Assembly (NCBI GenBank): GCA_937892155.1
Contig: CALAUG010000059.1
Span: 62,001 to 126,000 of the forward strand
DNA: 64,000 nucleotides
Direction of reading: 5' to 3'
DNA from: an uncultured Bacteroidales bacterium
Lineage (GTDB): Bacteria > Bacteroidota > Bacteroidia > Bacteroidales > UBA1715
Part shown: one piece after another, positions 46,050-54,003 of the stretch
Position numbering within the stretch: position 1 is the stretch's first letter
Layout of the letters: the number at the start of each line of letters is the position of its first letter
The notes under the pieces: generated by a model
What the model was told of the DNA's origin: nothing
Seen by the model: only the letters and a program-made list of their open reading frames with translations
The model's database searches: none
Program-made: the position numbers and the translations under genes

Positions 46050-46883
46050 TTACCTAATTTGTTTAATATTATTGGAAAGACTTGTCTTTTCTAATAAACT
46101 TAACTGTTCAATGGCCATTTTATTAAGGCGTATAGCTCGTTCCGATTGTGAAAGTCCCAATTTTATTAATTCGGCATTCATACTTTCCAAATTTACTAAA
46201 ACAATCAACTGACGCAATGATGCATAATCACGAATATTTCCATTTTGTTCTGGATTATTAAATCTCCATTGTTTTGCAGTCATACCAAATAAAGCGACAT
46301 TTAATACATCGGCTTCATTTGCATAAACAAAAGCAGAAGCCTTACTCGAAATATCTTCGGGCAATATATAATTTTTTATGGCATTGGTATGAATATGGTA
46401 GTTTATTTTGGAAAGTTCTCTATTTAAATTCCAATTTAAAGACAAACGGTTGCTTTCTTCTGCTTTGAGACGTTCATAATCTTTAATAATATACAATTTA
46501 AATTCAGGAGAAATCCAACTCGCAAATTCAAAAGCTATGTCCTTATGAGCCAAGGTTGTTGCATACCTTCCTTGCTTGGTTACAATACCTATTGCCTGCG
46601 TACTTTCCACCCATCGTTTGGGCGTTAAAACAAAACTATTTAAACCTGCTTCGTTTTCAATTGCCTCGAATTCGAGGCAATTAAAATTTGGATTATGTAA
46701 ATTTTCCCACAATCCAAGGAACCTAACAGTATTCCTAGTTCGCATCCAGTTTTGAATAATATATCCTGGATTTTCTTCAGTTTTATATTTTGCTATATCC
46801 GATAACGAGATATAATCTCCTAAATCATCTCCGTATCGAACTTCGATACCGTGACCATTTGCATTGATTTCCGTTTTTATCAT
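46050..46883 (-). CDS. KilA-N domain protein
   Basis: The 277-residue product (from MIKTEINANGHGIEVRY) contains a KilA-N domain from about residue 20 to 140, with GDYISLSDIAKYKTEENPG, GIVTKQGRYATTLAHKDIAF and FASWISPEFKLYIIKDYERL. KilA-N is a DNA-binding domain first known from phage anti-repressors and large DNA viruses, and is often near restriction or mobile loci in Bacteroidota. The C-terminal half (SALRQ-like helices; ALFGMTAKQWR, SQSERAIRLNKMAIEQL) is conserved with such chromosomal proteins. An ATG at 46967 in the same frame would add residues encoded antiphase over the dam remnant, so I prefer 46883. Confidence 0.85.
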   Translation of the reverse strand: MIKTEINANGHGIEVRYGDDLGDYISLSDIAKYKTEENPGYIIQNWMRTRNTVRFLGLWENLHNPNFNCLEFEAIENEAGLNSFVLTPKRWVESTQAIGIVTKQGRYATTLAHKDIAFEFASWISPEFKLYIIKDYERLKAEESNRLSLNWNLNRELSKINYHIHTNAIKNYILPEDISSKASAFVYANEADVLNVALFGMTAKQWRFNNPEQNGNIRDYASLRQLIVLVNLESMNAELIKLGLSQSERAIRLNKMAIEQLSLLEKTSLSNNIKQIR

Positions 46884-46893
46884 ATCTTTCTTT

Positions 46894-46995
46894 TCATTTT
46901 TCCCATCTATCAAAGTCAGCTGGAAGCAATGCTTCGAGTTGTTCAATGAGTTGGCTTTTCCCGCCAACCCACTTGACGAATGGTTTTGCTTTCAT
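46894..46995 (-). pseudogene. Remnant of a Dam-type adenine methylase (first 33 codons)
   Basis: The minus strand from ATG 46995 encodes MKAKPFVKWVGGKSQLIEQL, then EALLPADFDRWEK and a stop. FVKWxGGK is the AdoMet motif I at the N-terminus of Dam/D12-class DNA adenine methyltransferases, and the following Leu/Pro-rich residues match the family. The rest of the enzyme (usually 270-300 residues, with DPPY) is absent. The KilA-N gene starts eight bases later. So a dam gene was truncated here, probably by recombination or replacement with the KilA-N gene. Confidence 0.75.
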
Positions 46996-47023
46996 TGTTA
47001 TTTTTAATAATCTTGTTTTATAG

Positions 47024-47045
47024 CAAACGCTATGTTAAACGTTTG
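47024..47045 (-). promoter_or_regulatory. Inverted repeat CAAACG...CGTTTG, possible operator
   Basis: CAAACG (47024-47029) and CGTTTG (47040-47045) form a 6-bp inverted repeat with a 10-base spacer. It lies between the -7 box at 47067 and the start of the dam remnant, that is, in the 5' leader. A repressor site for the restriction-modification-like operon is a plausible reading. Confidence 0.35.
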
Positions 47046-47066
47046 TGGTTACTTTTTTCTTTAGTT

Positions 47067-47074
47067 CAAAGATA
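47067..47074 (-). promoter_or_regulatory. Probable -7 box (TATCTTTG) of the KilA-N/endonuclease operon
   Basis: TATCTTTG on the minus strand fits TAnnTTTG and lies about 72 bases before the dam-remnant ATG. A clear TTG element is not seen at the expected spacing. Confidence 0.5.
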
Positions 47075-47148
47075 GATCTTTTTTACACACACATAATAAA
47101 AGTGCTATTTTTTCACGTCCTTCCCCTATATGCTTTTACATAATGGAA

Positions 47149-47742
47149 TTATAAAACCGCTTGCGATTTTTTCAATTCGATTTTTCTTGCAATGCTGTAC
47201 AGTGCCCATGCTATAAGACTTCCAAGCAATGCTCCGCAAAAAATATCGGCTGGATAATGTACACCGAGATACATTCTTGTGTAACAAATTAGTAATGACC
47301 AGCCTACAAAAAATATAGCCCAGCCTTTTTGCTGCAAAAAGAGAGAAACTCCTACGGCAAAGGCAAACATATTTGCAGCGTGCGACGACACAAAGCCGTA
47401 CATTCCGCCCCGATAGCCATTTACCACGTGAACTAAATTTTCCAAATCTAAATTATGTGTCGGACGATAGCGGCATACCACTTTTTTAAAACATTCGGTA
47501 GAAATCAAGTCCGACAAACCAATTGCACAACCAACCACAGCCACACACAGCAACATTTTTTTCCATCCAAATTTTCGGAACAACAAAAAAGCAGCCAACA
47601 CATATATAGGTATCGACGCCCACGTTTTTGTGAACATAAACATCACATCGTCGAAAAACAACGAATTACAGCCATTTATGGCAAGTAACAATTGCTGATC
47701 CCATGATTCTAACGTATCAATCATTCGTTCAACAATTTCCAA
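47149..47742 (-). CDS. PAP2-family membrane phosphatase
   Basis: The 197-residue protein has about five hydrophobic segments and the three PAP2 signature motifs: CFKKVVCRYRP (KxxxxxxRP), YGFVSSHAANMFAF (PSGH-like, with the catalytic His) and CYTRMYLGVHYPADI (SRxxxxxHxxxD-like, Thr in place of Ser). It may dephosphorylate undecaprenyl pyrophosphate or lipid phosphates at the inner membrane. The start overlaps the 3' end of obgE by 22 bases, so it is translated from the obgE transcript. Confidence 0.88.
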   Translation of the reverse strand: MEIVERMIDTLESWDQQLLLAINGCNSLFFDDVMFMFTKTWASIPIYVLAAFLLFRKFGWKKMLLCVAVVGCAIGLSDLISTECFKKVVCRYRPTHNLDLENLVHVVNGYRGGMYGFVSSHAANMFAFAVGVSLFLQQKGWAIFFVGWSLLICYTRMYLGVHYPADIFCGALLGSLIAWALYSIARKIELKKSQAVL

Positions 47743-48710
47743 AGTTTATCTTTCAATTCGGTAATATTGATTTGAGCAACCGAAGAAATAAAAATATGTT
47801 CGATTGGCGGAAGATTCTTCTCTATCAAACTTTTTAATTCATCGTCGAGCATATCGCTTTTTGATATAGCCAACAACCGCGGCTTGTCAAGCAATTCGGG
47901 ATTGTACAGTTTCAATTCGTTCAACAGCACATCATATTCTTTTGCTATATCCTCGCTATCGGCAGGAATCAGGAATAGCAACACTGCGTTGCGTTCAATA
48001 TGACGAAGGAAACGCAAGCCCAAGCCCTTTCCTTCGTGAGCGCCTTCAATAATTCCCGGTATATCGGCCATTGCGAACGAAGCGCCATCGCGATAGGAAA
48101 CAATTCCCAACTGCGGCACCAACGTCGTGAATGGATAATTTGCAATTTTAGGTTTTGCAGCCGAAACCACACTTAATAATGTTGATTTTCCCGCATTGGG
48201 GAAACCAACCAAACCAACATCGGCAAGAACTTTCAGTTCAAGGATAAACCACCCTTCCTTACCTTCTTCGCCAGGCTGTGCATATCTCGGCGTTTGATTT
48301 GTAGCAGATTTGAAATTGAGATTTCCCAAACCGCCACGACCGCCGGCAAGCAAGATTTTTTCCTCGCCGTCTTCGGTAATTTCGCAAAGAACTTCTTCGG
48401 TCTCGGCATCTTTTGCGATTGTTCCGAGCGGAACTTCGATAATTACATCGTCCCCGTTTGCGCCAGTACTGGCGGCACTTCCGCCACATCCACCGTTTCC
48501 GGCAAACAAATGTTTTTGGTAACGCAACGCCAACAACGTCCACACATGACGGCTACCACGTAAAATAATATGTCCACCACGACCACCATCGCCACCATCG
48601 GGACCACCTTTCGCAACAAATTTCTCGCGATGCAGATGAGCCGAACCAGCACCTCCTTTTCCTGAACGGAGATATATTTTTATATAATCGACAAATGATG
48701 ATGAAGGCAT
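47721..48710 (-). CDS. obgE: Obg family GTPase
   Basis: ObgE is an essential ribosome-associated GTPase linked to 50S assembly and the stringent response. The 329-residue protein has the glycine-rich Obg fold (KGGAGSAHLHREKFVAKGGP, GGDGGRGGHIILRG) followed by the G domain: G1 GFPNAGKSTLLS, G3 DIPGIIEGAHEGKGLG, G4 ISKSDML. It lacks the C-terminal extension of E. coli ObgE, as usual in the phylum. It lies in the adk-obgE-PAP2 run on the minus strand. Confidence 0.95.
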   Translation of the reverse strand: MPSSSFVDYIKIYLRSGKGGAGSAHLHREKFVAKGGPDGGDGGRGGHIILRGSRHVWTLLALRYQKHLFAGNGGCGGSAASTGANGDDVIIEVPLGTIAKDAETEEVLCEITEDGEEKILLAGGRGGLGNLNFKSATNQTPRYAQPGEEGKEGWFILELKVLADVGLVGFPNAGKSTLLSVVSAAKPKIANYPFTTLVPQLGIVSYRDGASFAMADIPGIIEGAHEGKGLGLRFLRHIERNAVLLFLIPADSEDIAKEYDVLLNELKLYNPELLDKPRLLAISKSDMLDDELKSLIEKNLPPIEHIFISSVAQINITELKDKLWKLLNE

Positions 48711-48755
48711 GGAAATTGAACATTATTTTATAATAATTGACAACAGACAAAATTG

Positions 48756-48781
48756 TCCATTGTCAATTATCAATTATCAAT
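48756..48781. repeat. Dispersed ATTATCA-type repeat upstream of obgE
   Basis: The gap 48711-48780 contains TTGACAA...TTGTCAA, an inverted repeat, and then AATTATCAATTATCAATTA. The second part matches the heptamer array at 36032-36071. Confidence 0.75.
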
Positions 48782-49353
48782 TAAAATTTATCGCAAACGT
48801 CGCAGATTGCTGCAAAGATGTTGTCGATTGTTCCTACACCTTTGATTTCTTTTAATTTTCCTTGTTTTGAATAGAAATCTTTTACAGGAGCAGTTTCGCT
48901 ATTGTAAACCTTGATACGGTTCATGATAACTTCTTCGTTTTGGTCATCGGCACGGCCAGAAACTTTTCCACGTTCCAACAAACGTTTTACCAATTCTGGA
49001 GTATCAACTTCCAACGAAATCATACAAGAAACTGCGATGTTATGTTTCGACATCAATTCGTCCAAAGCAACGGCTTGTGCAGTCGTACGTGGGAAACCAT
49101 CGAAAATGAAACCGTTTCCTTTTGCATTTTCAGCAATTTTATTCGCCATCATTCCAATAACGATATCATCGGAAACCAATTCGCCTTTTTCGATTTTAGC
49201 TTTTGCTTGTTTTCCAAGTTCAGTTTCAGCTTTCATTTCAGCACGCAACAAATCACCTGTTGAAATGTGGCACAAATTGTATTTTTCTACGATTTTGTCT
49301 GATTGAGTTCCTTTTCCAGCTCCCGGAGGGCCAAATAACACTAAATTAAGCAT
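48781..49353 (-). CDS. adk: Adenylate kinase
   Basis: Adk interconverts ATP + AMP and 2 ADP. The 190-residue protein starts MLNLVLFGPPGAGKGTQSDK with the P-loop, has ISTGDLLRAEM and the AMP-site FDGFPRTTAQA, and a short LID (ERGKVSGRADDQ), so it belongs to the short-LID, zinc-free form. Key arginines are visible (RADD, MNRIKVY). The gene precedes obgE on the minus strand. Confidence 0.97.
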   Translation of the reverse strand: MLNLVLFGPPGAGKGTQSDKIVEKYNLCHISTGDLLRAEMKAETELGKQAKAKIEKGELVSDDIVIGMMANKIAENAKGNGFIFDGFPRTTAQAVALDELMSKHNIAVSCMISLEVDTPELVKRLLERGKVSGRADDQNEEVIMNRIKVYNSETAPVKDFYSKQGKLKEIKGVGTIDNIFAAICDVCDKF

Positions 49354-49422
49354 AACTATTATTTATTTTAATTGTATTTAAATTTTCGACTGCGAATGTA
49401 CGTTTTTTTTCAATAGGACACA

Positions 49423-50325
49423 TTATTTCCGTGGATGATACAACATAATTGTATCGTGCAAGTGCTGTTTATCCAAATGAGTATATATTTCTGTCGTCAT
49501 AATAGATTCGTGTCCAAGCATTTCCTGCACAGAACGCAAATCTGCCCCACCGTTCACCAAATGAGTTGCAAAAGAATGTCGGAACGTATGCGGACTAATA
49601 TTTTTGGTAATTCCAGCTTTTTCCGCAGCTTCCTTTATAATAAGAAAAACCATAACGCGAGTGAGGTGTTTACCTCTTCTGTTGAGAAAAAGAAAATCTT
49701 TCTCCGATTCGGGAATCTCCAAATGACAACGTGTTTCCAAATACAATTCGATTTCGTGTATTGCCTTATCACTAATCGGGACAAGACGCTCCTTGTCGCC
49801 TTTTCCAACGACACGGATAAATCCATCTTTAAAATACAAATTATGAATTTGCAGAGTCACCAATTCGCTCACACGAAGTCCGCAACTATACAAAGTTTCG
49901 AGCATTGCACGGTTTCTATGTCCTTCTGGTTTCCCAACGTCTATAGTGTCGAGAATTGCATCTATTTCGGAAATGGTGAGATATACCGGTAATTTTTTCG
50001 AAATTTTAGGAGCTTCCAGCAAATCCGCCGGATCTGCATCTATTAGATTATCCAACTGCAAAAAAGAAAAAAAACTTTTCAAACCAGACACAATTCTTGC
50101 CTGGGAACGCTCGGAAACGGTTACTTCTGTATGATTCAGCCAGATAATAAACTCACGAAGGTCGTCAAGAGTAACGTCTTCCGGCTTAATATTTAAATCT
50201 GAGACGATGAGAAATTCCTGAAACTTGCGAACATCGTGGCAATATGCGTCTATGGAATTTTCAGAAAGTGATTTTTCCAGACGCAAATATGATTCAAAAT
50301 CGTGCAGACACGTAGTCCAATTCAT
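49423..50325 (-). CDS. xerD: Tyrosine recombinase XerD
   Basis: XerD with XerC resolves chromosome dimers at dif. The 300-residue protein has an N-terminal SAM-like core-binding domain (about residues 1-90) and the catalytic domain. Its catalytic residues are Arg in YSCGLRVSELVTL, HxxR in HTFRHSFATHLVNGG, His in LGHESIMTTEIYTH, and the nucleophile Tyr in the same motif. Size and motif spacing are those of XerC/D, not of a phage integrase. The promoter TATATTTG is at 50343-50350, ten or so bases upstream. Confidence 0.93.
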   Translation of the reverse strand: MNWTTCLHDFESYLRLEKSLSENSIDAYCHDVRKFQEFLIVSDLNIKPEDVTLDDLREFIIWLNHTEVTVSERSQARIVSGLKSFFSFLQLDNLIDADPADLLEAPKISKKLPVYLTISEIDAILDTIDVGKPEGHRNRAMLETLYSCGLRVSELVTLQIHNLYFKDGFIRVVGKGDKERLVPISDKAIHEIELYLETRCHLEIPESEKDFLFLNRRGKHLTRVMVFLIIKEAAEKAGITKNISPHTFRHSFATHLVNGGADLRSVQEMLGHESIMTTEIYTHLDKQHLHDTIMLYHPRK

Positions 50326-50342
50326 AGCAAATCATTGAGTAG

Positions 50343-50350
50343 CAAATATA
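50343..50350 (-). promoter_or_regulatory. -7 box (TATATTTG) of xerD
   Basis: On the minus strand TATATTTG fits TAnnTTTG and sits 17 bases before the xerD ATG, so the transcript would start about ten bases upstream of it. The -33 element is not clear. Confidence 0.5.
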
Positions 50351-50451
50351 AACATATTGTATGGGTTCATAAACCTAAAAATGAAGTCTGTCACATAAAA
50401 ATACGAACAAAAAACGGTTAATAAAATTAGGAGATTTTTCTTAATAGATTG

Positions 50452-50482
50452 TTGGGAGAACAATTTCGTTTGTCTATCTTTG
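50452..50482 (+). promoter_or_regulatory. Promoter of the carB leader (TTG-N20-TATCTTTG)
   Basis: TTG at 50452-50454 and TATCTTTG at 50475-50482 are 20 bases apart, a good Bacteroidota promoter. The transcript would start near 50488, about 17 bases before the leader ORF. Confidence 0.75.
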
Positions 50483-50504
50483 CCGAAACAAAAATAGAAA
50501 GTAT

Positions 50505-50594
50505 ATGACGACTTACCGAGACTTGCCTATAACGGTGATGATGCCTAACAAGCATCTCGATTCAGTCGTTTTTATTTTTAATAAAATGCGTTAG
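50505..50594 (+). CDS. Leader peptide of the carB attenuator
   Basis: The 29-codon ORF from ATG 50505 encodes MTTYRDLPITVMMPNKHLDS, then VVFIFNKMR and stops at TAG 50592-50594. The last codons lie in a U-rich tract and the stop codon lies in the left arm of the terminator hairpin. No run of a single amino acid is present, so amino-acid starvation control of the trp/his type is not indicated. The layout instead matches the leader of enterobacterial pyrBI, in which a ribosome following polymerase into the terminator prevents it from forming. Being a real translated leader is inference. Confidence 0.55.
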   Translation: MTTYRDLPITVMMPNKHLDSVVFIFNKMR

Positions 50595-50618
50595 TTGTTT
50601 CACTAACGCATTTTTTTT
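50540..50618 (+). promoter_or_regulatory. Attenuator: pause hairpin, U-tract and intrinsic terminator before carB
   Basis: Three elements occur in order. GATGC (50540-50544) and GCATC (50552-50556) form a 5-bp hairpin. TTTTTATTTTTA (50569-50580) follows. A 10-12-bp stem, ATGCGTTAGT / ACTAACGCAT with loop TGTTTC (50584-50613), runs into eight T. The carB ATGs follow 7 and 31 bases after the T-run. With the leader ORF ending inside the hairpin, UTP-sensitive attenuation as in pyrBI is expected from the layout. Control by UTP is inference. Confidence 0.65.
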
Positions 50619-50648
50619 GTATAGATGAACGGTAAAAAAAATAAAGTT

Positions 50649-53600
50649 ATGAAAGATGTAAAAAAAGTATTGCTCCTTGGTTCCGGTGCATTGAAAATCG
50701 GTCAGGCTGGCGAGTTCGATTATTCTGGTTCGCAAGCGTTGAAAGCTATGCGCGAAGAAGGTATTTCAACGGTGTTGATTAACCCTAATATCGCAACTAT
50801 CCAAACGTCTGACGGTATTGCCGACAAAGTTTATTTCCTTCCTATCACTCCATATTTCGTAGAGGAAATTATTAAGAAGGAACAACCAGACGGTATTTTG
50901 TTGTCGTTCGGTGGACAAACTGCTTTGAACTGCGGTACTGAATTATATCTTTCTGGAACACTTCAAAAATATGGCGTAAAGGTGCTTGGTACTTCTGTCG
51001 AAGCAATTATGATTACAGAAGACCGTGATTTGTTCGTAAAGAAATTGAACGAAATTCAGGCAAAAACACCTTCTTCACAGGCTGTTGAATCGTTGGAAGA
51101 CGCATTGACAGTTGCCCGTAAGTTGGGATATCCTGTAATGGTTCGTTCCGCTTATGCTCTTGGTGGTCTTGGTTCTGGTATCTCTACCAATGAAGAAGAA
51201 TTTATTGCATTGTGCGAGAATGCTTTAGCTTATTCAAAACAAATTCTTGTTGAAGAATCGTTGAAAGGTTGGAAGGAAATTGAATTTGAAGTAATCCGCG
51301 ATGCAAACGATCACTGTTTTACGGTAGTTCCAATGGAAAATGTCGATCCACTTGGAATCCACACTGGTGAAAGTATCGTTATTTCGCCTATCGTAACTTT
51401 ATCGAAAGAACAAATTTCATTATTGCAGGATATTGCAAAACAAGTTGTCCGCCACATTGGAATCGTTGGTGAATGTAATATTCAATATGCTTTCAATGCT
51501 GAGACAAACGATTACCGTATCATAGAAATCAATGCTCGTTTGAGCCGTTCTTCTGCGTTGGCTTCAAAAGCTTCTGGTTATCCATTGGCTTTCGTTGCGG
51601 CTAAATTGGCTTTGGGTTACACGCTTGACCAAATTGGTGAAATGGGAACACCAAATTCTGCATACGTTGCTCCTTCGGTTGACTATATTATCGCAAAGAT
51701 TCCTCGTTGGGATTTGTCTAAATTCGTTGGTGTTGACCGCGAAATTGGCTCATCAATGAAGTCTGTCGGCGAAATTATGTCTATCGGTAAATCATTCGAG
51801 GAAATTATGCAAAAAGGTCTTCGTATGATTGGTCAAGGAATGCACGGATTTGTTGGCAACAACGATCTTGAATTTGACGATTTGGACAAAGAACTTTCTC
51901 ATCCAACCGATATGAGAATTTTCGCCATTGCAAAAGCGTTGGAAAACGGTTATACTCCAGAAAGAATTGAAGAATTGACAAAAATTGATGTGTATTTCAT
52001 CAAATGTTTAAAGAACATTGTTGATTACACGAAAGTTCTTTCTTCTTATAAGAAAATTGAAGATTTGCCAGCTGATGTTTTGAAAGAAGCTAAACGTCTT
52101 GGTTTCTCCGATTTCCAAATTGCACGTTATGTGGAAAATCCTTCCGGCAACCTTGAAAAAGAGCAATTGCGTGTTCGTGAACTTCGTAAGAAAAACAATG
52201 TTCTTCCTGCAGTTCGTCGTATCAACACAATCGCTTCCGAACATCCAGAATTGACGAACTATTTGTACATGACGTATGGTATGACAGAACACAGTATTAA
52301 TTATGCATACAAAAATGACAAATCTATCGTGGTTCTTGGTTCTGGTGCATATAGAATTGGTTCCTCGGTTGAATTTGACTGGTGTTCGGTTAATGCGATT
52401 CAAACTGCGAGAAAGTTCGGTTACAAATCAATAATGATTAACTACAACCCTGAAACAGTTTCTACCGACTACGATATGTGCGACCGTTTGTACTTCGACG
52501 AATTGAGTTTTGAACGCGTACTTGACGTAATTGACCTTGAAATTCCTAAGGGTGTGATTGTTTCGGTTGGTGGACAGATTCCTAACAATTTGGCAATGAA
52601 ACTACATCGTCAGAATGTGCCAATTTTGGGAACATCGCCAGTTTCTATCGACCGTGCGGAAAACAGAAATAAATTCTCTGCAATGCTTGACCAACTTGGC
52701 ATTGACCAACCACGTTGGGAAGCGCTTACAAGCTACGACGAAATCGACAAATTCATTGACGAAGTTGGTTTCCCGGTATTGATTCGTCCTTCGTACGTGC
52801 TTTCTGGTGCTGCAATGAACGTTTGCTACGATAAAGAGCAAATGCATACATTCTTGGGTGCGGCCGCTAAGGTTTCGAAAGAATATCCAGTTGTTGTTTC
52901 TAAGTTTATGCAAAATGCAAAAGAAATTGAATTCGATGCTGTTGCTAAAAACGGTGAAATTATTGAATACGGAATTTCTGAGCACATTGAATTTGCTGGT
53001 GTTCACTCTGGTGACGCAACCTTGGTTTTCCCTGCACAAAATATTTATGTTGCAACAGCCCGCAGAATTAAACAAATCAGCCGCAAGATTGCTAAGGAAT
53101 TAAACATCAGCGGTCCATTCAATATTCAGTATTTGGCAAAGAACAACGATGTGAAAGTTATTGAATGTAACTTACGTGCATCGCGTTCGTTCCCATTCGT
53201 TTCGAAAGTATTGAAACGCAACTTTATTGAAACTGCAACGAAGATTATGCTTGGTGAGCCAGTAGAAAAACCTGATTCAGCAGTATTTGACGTTGATCAC
53301 GTTGGTATTAAAGCTTCGCAATTCTCATTTGCCCGTCTTCACAGAGCCGACCCAATTTTGGGCGTTGATATGTCTTCAACAGGTGAAGTTGGCTGTTTAG
53401 GAACAACTTTCGACGATGCGTTGCTGTCATCATTATATTCTGTAGGATTCCGCAAACCAGAAAAAGGTGTGTTGGTTTCTTCTGGCGATGCAAAAGGTAA
53501 AGTTGATTTGTTAGAATCTTGTATGTTGTTGCAAGAAAAAGGATTGAAGATATATGCAACAGCAGGAACGCAAAAATTCTTGGCTGAAAATGGCGTTACA

Positions 53601-53873
53601 GCAACGGCAGTTAATTGGCCTGACGAAACGCACGCAAAAGAAGACATTACCGAATTGATGCAAGAACACACAATTGATTTGGTAATTAACATTCCTAAGA
53701 ACCAAACTCGTCGCGAATTGACAAATGGTTACAAAATCCGTCGTGCTGCAATCGACCACAATATTCCATTGTTCACAAATGCTCGCCTTGCAAGTGCATT
53801 CTTACATGCAGCTTGTTCAAAAGAATTGAGCGATATTCAAATCAAGAGCTGGCAAGAATACAGCATTAATTAA
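50649..53873 (+). CDS. carB: Carbamoyl-phosphate synthase large subunit CarB
   Basis: CarB makes carbamoyl phosphate from bicarbonate, ammonia and two ATP for arginine and pyrimidine synthesis. From the ATG at 50649 it has about 1074 residues (MKDVKKVLLLGSGALKIGQA); an in-frame ATG at 50625 would add eight. Two homologous halves each have an ATP-grasp domain (NPNIATIQTSDGIADKVYF, YALGGLGSG; YNPETVSTDYDMCDRLYF, SYVLSGAAMNV). An oligomerisation region lies between them and a C-terminal MGS-type allosteric domain (from about 930, ATAGTQKFLAENGVTATAV) follows. carA is not adjacent. Regulation by the upstream attenuator is likely. The last 1248 bases are duplicated at 56826-58073. Coding-strand composition is G/T-richer than most of the window. 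Confidence 0.96.
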   Translation: MKDVKKVLLLGSGALKIGQAGEFDYSGSQALKAMREEGISTVLINPNIATIQTSDGIADKVYFLPITPYFVEEIIKKEQPDGILLSFGGQTALNCGTELYLSGTLQKYGVKVLGTSVEAIMITEDRDLFVKKLNEIQAKTPSSQAVESLEDALTVARKLGYPVMVRSAYALGGLGSGISTNEEEFIALCENALAYSKQILVEESLKGWKEIEFEVIRDANDHCFTVVPMENVDPLGIHTGESIVISPIVTLSKEQISLLQDIAKQVVRHIGIVGECNIQYAFNAETNDYRIIEINARLSRSSALASKASGYPLAFVAAKLALGYTLDQIGEMGTPNSAYVAPSVDYIIAKIPRWDLSKFVGVDREIGSSMKSVGEIMSIGKSFEEIMQKGLRMIGQGMHGFVGNNDLEFDDLDKELSHPTDMRIFAIAKALENGYTPERIEELTKIDVYFIKCLKNIVDYTKVLSSYKKIEDLPADVLKEAKRLGFSDFQIARYVENPSGNLEKEQLRVRELRKKNNVLPAVRRINTIASEHPELTNYLYMTYGMTEHSINYAYKNDKSIVVLGSGAYRIGSSVEFDWCSVNAIQTARKFGYKSIMINYNPETVSTDYDMCDRLYFDELSFERVLDVIDLEIPKGVIVSVGGQIPNNLAMKLHRQNVPILGTSPVSIDRAENRNKFSAMLDQLGIDQPRWEALTSYDEIDKFIDEVGFPVLIRPSYVLSGAAMNVCYDKEQMHTFLGAAAKVSKEYPVVVSKFMQNAKEIEFDAVAKNGEIIEYGISEHIEFAGVHSGDATLVFPAQNIYVATARRIKQISRKIAKELNISGPFNIQYLAKNNDVKVIECNLRASRSFPFVSKVLKRNFIETATKIMLGEPVEKPDSAVFDVDHVGIKASQFSFARLHRADPILGVDMSSTGEVGCLGTTFDDALLSSLYSVGFRKPEKGVLVSSGDAKGKVDLLESCMLLQEKGLKIYATAGTQKFLAENGVTATAVNWPDETHAKEDITELMQEHTIDLVINIPKNQTRRELTNGYKIRRAAIDHNIPLFTNARLASAFLHAACSKELSDIQIKSWQEYSIN

Positions 53874-53897
53874 GATTTGAATCTATTAATAGAGTGA

Positions 53898-53930
53898 AAA
53901 TGGGAATGCTTTTACATTCCCATTTTTTGT
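53898..53930 (+). terminator. Terminator of carB
   Basis: AAATGGGAATG and CATTCCCATTT pair across a short loop and run into T6. The same stem recurs at 54868-54900, and a close relative at 58096-58125. Confidence 0.9.
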
Positions 53931-53942
53931 AAAAAAAGAAAA

Positions 53943-53975
53943 TTGCCTAATATTCAATTCCTGAATATTAGGCAA
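53943..53975. repeat. Perfect 14-bp inverted repeat before the MBL lipoprotein
   Basis: TTGCCTAATATTCA and TGAATATTAGGCAA pair perfectly around ATTCC. No T-run follows on the plus strand. On the minus strand it is followed by TTTTCTTTTTTT, so it could stop antisense transcription, or it may be a protein-binding site of the downstream gene. Confidence 0.8.
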
Positions 53976-54003
53976 GAAATTGAAATGTGTAAAAAATAAA
54001 ATT

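Noticed and set aside
47867..47890. ObgE G4 motif reads SKSD instead of NKxD
   Set aside because: T/SKSD is a usual variant of Obg in this phylum and does not indicate loss of GTP binding.
52602..53075. Long antisense frame inside carB that is repeated inside the carB fragment (56754-57275)
   Set aside because: It is the reverse-strand shadow of the carB coding frame; its duplication only reflects the duplication of carB.
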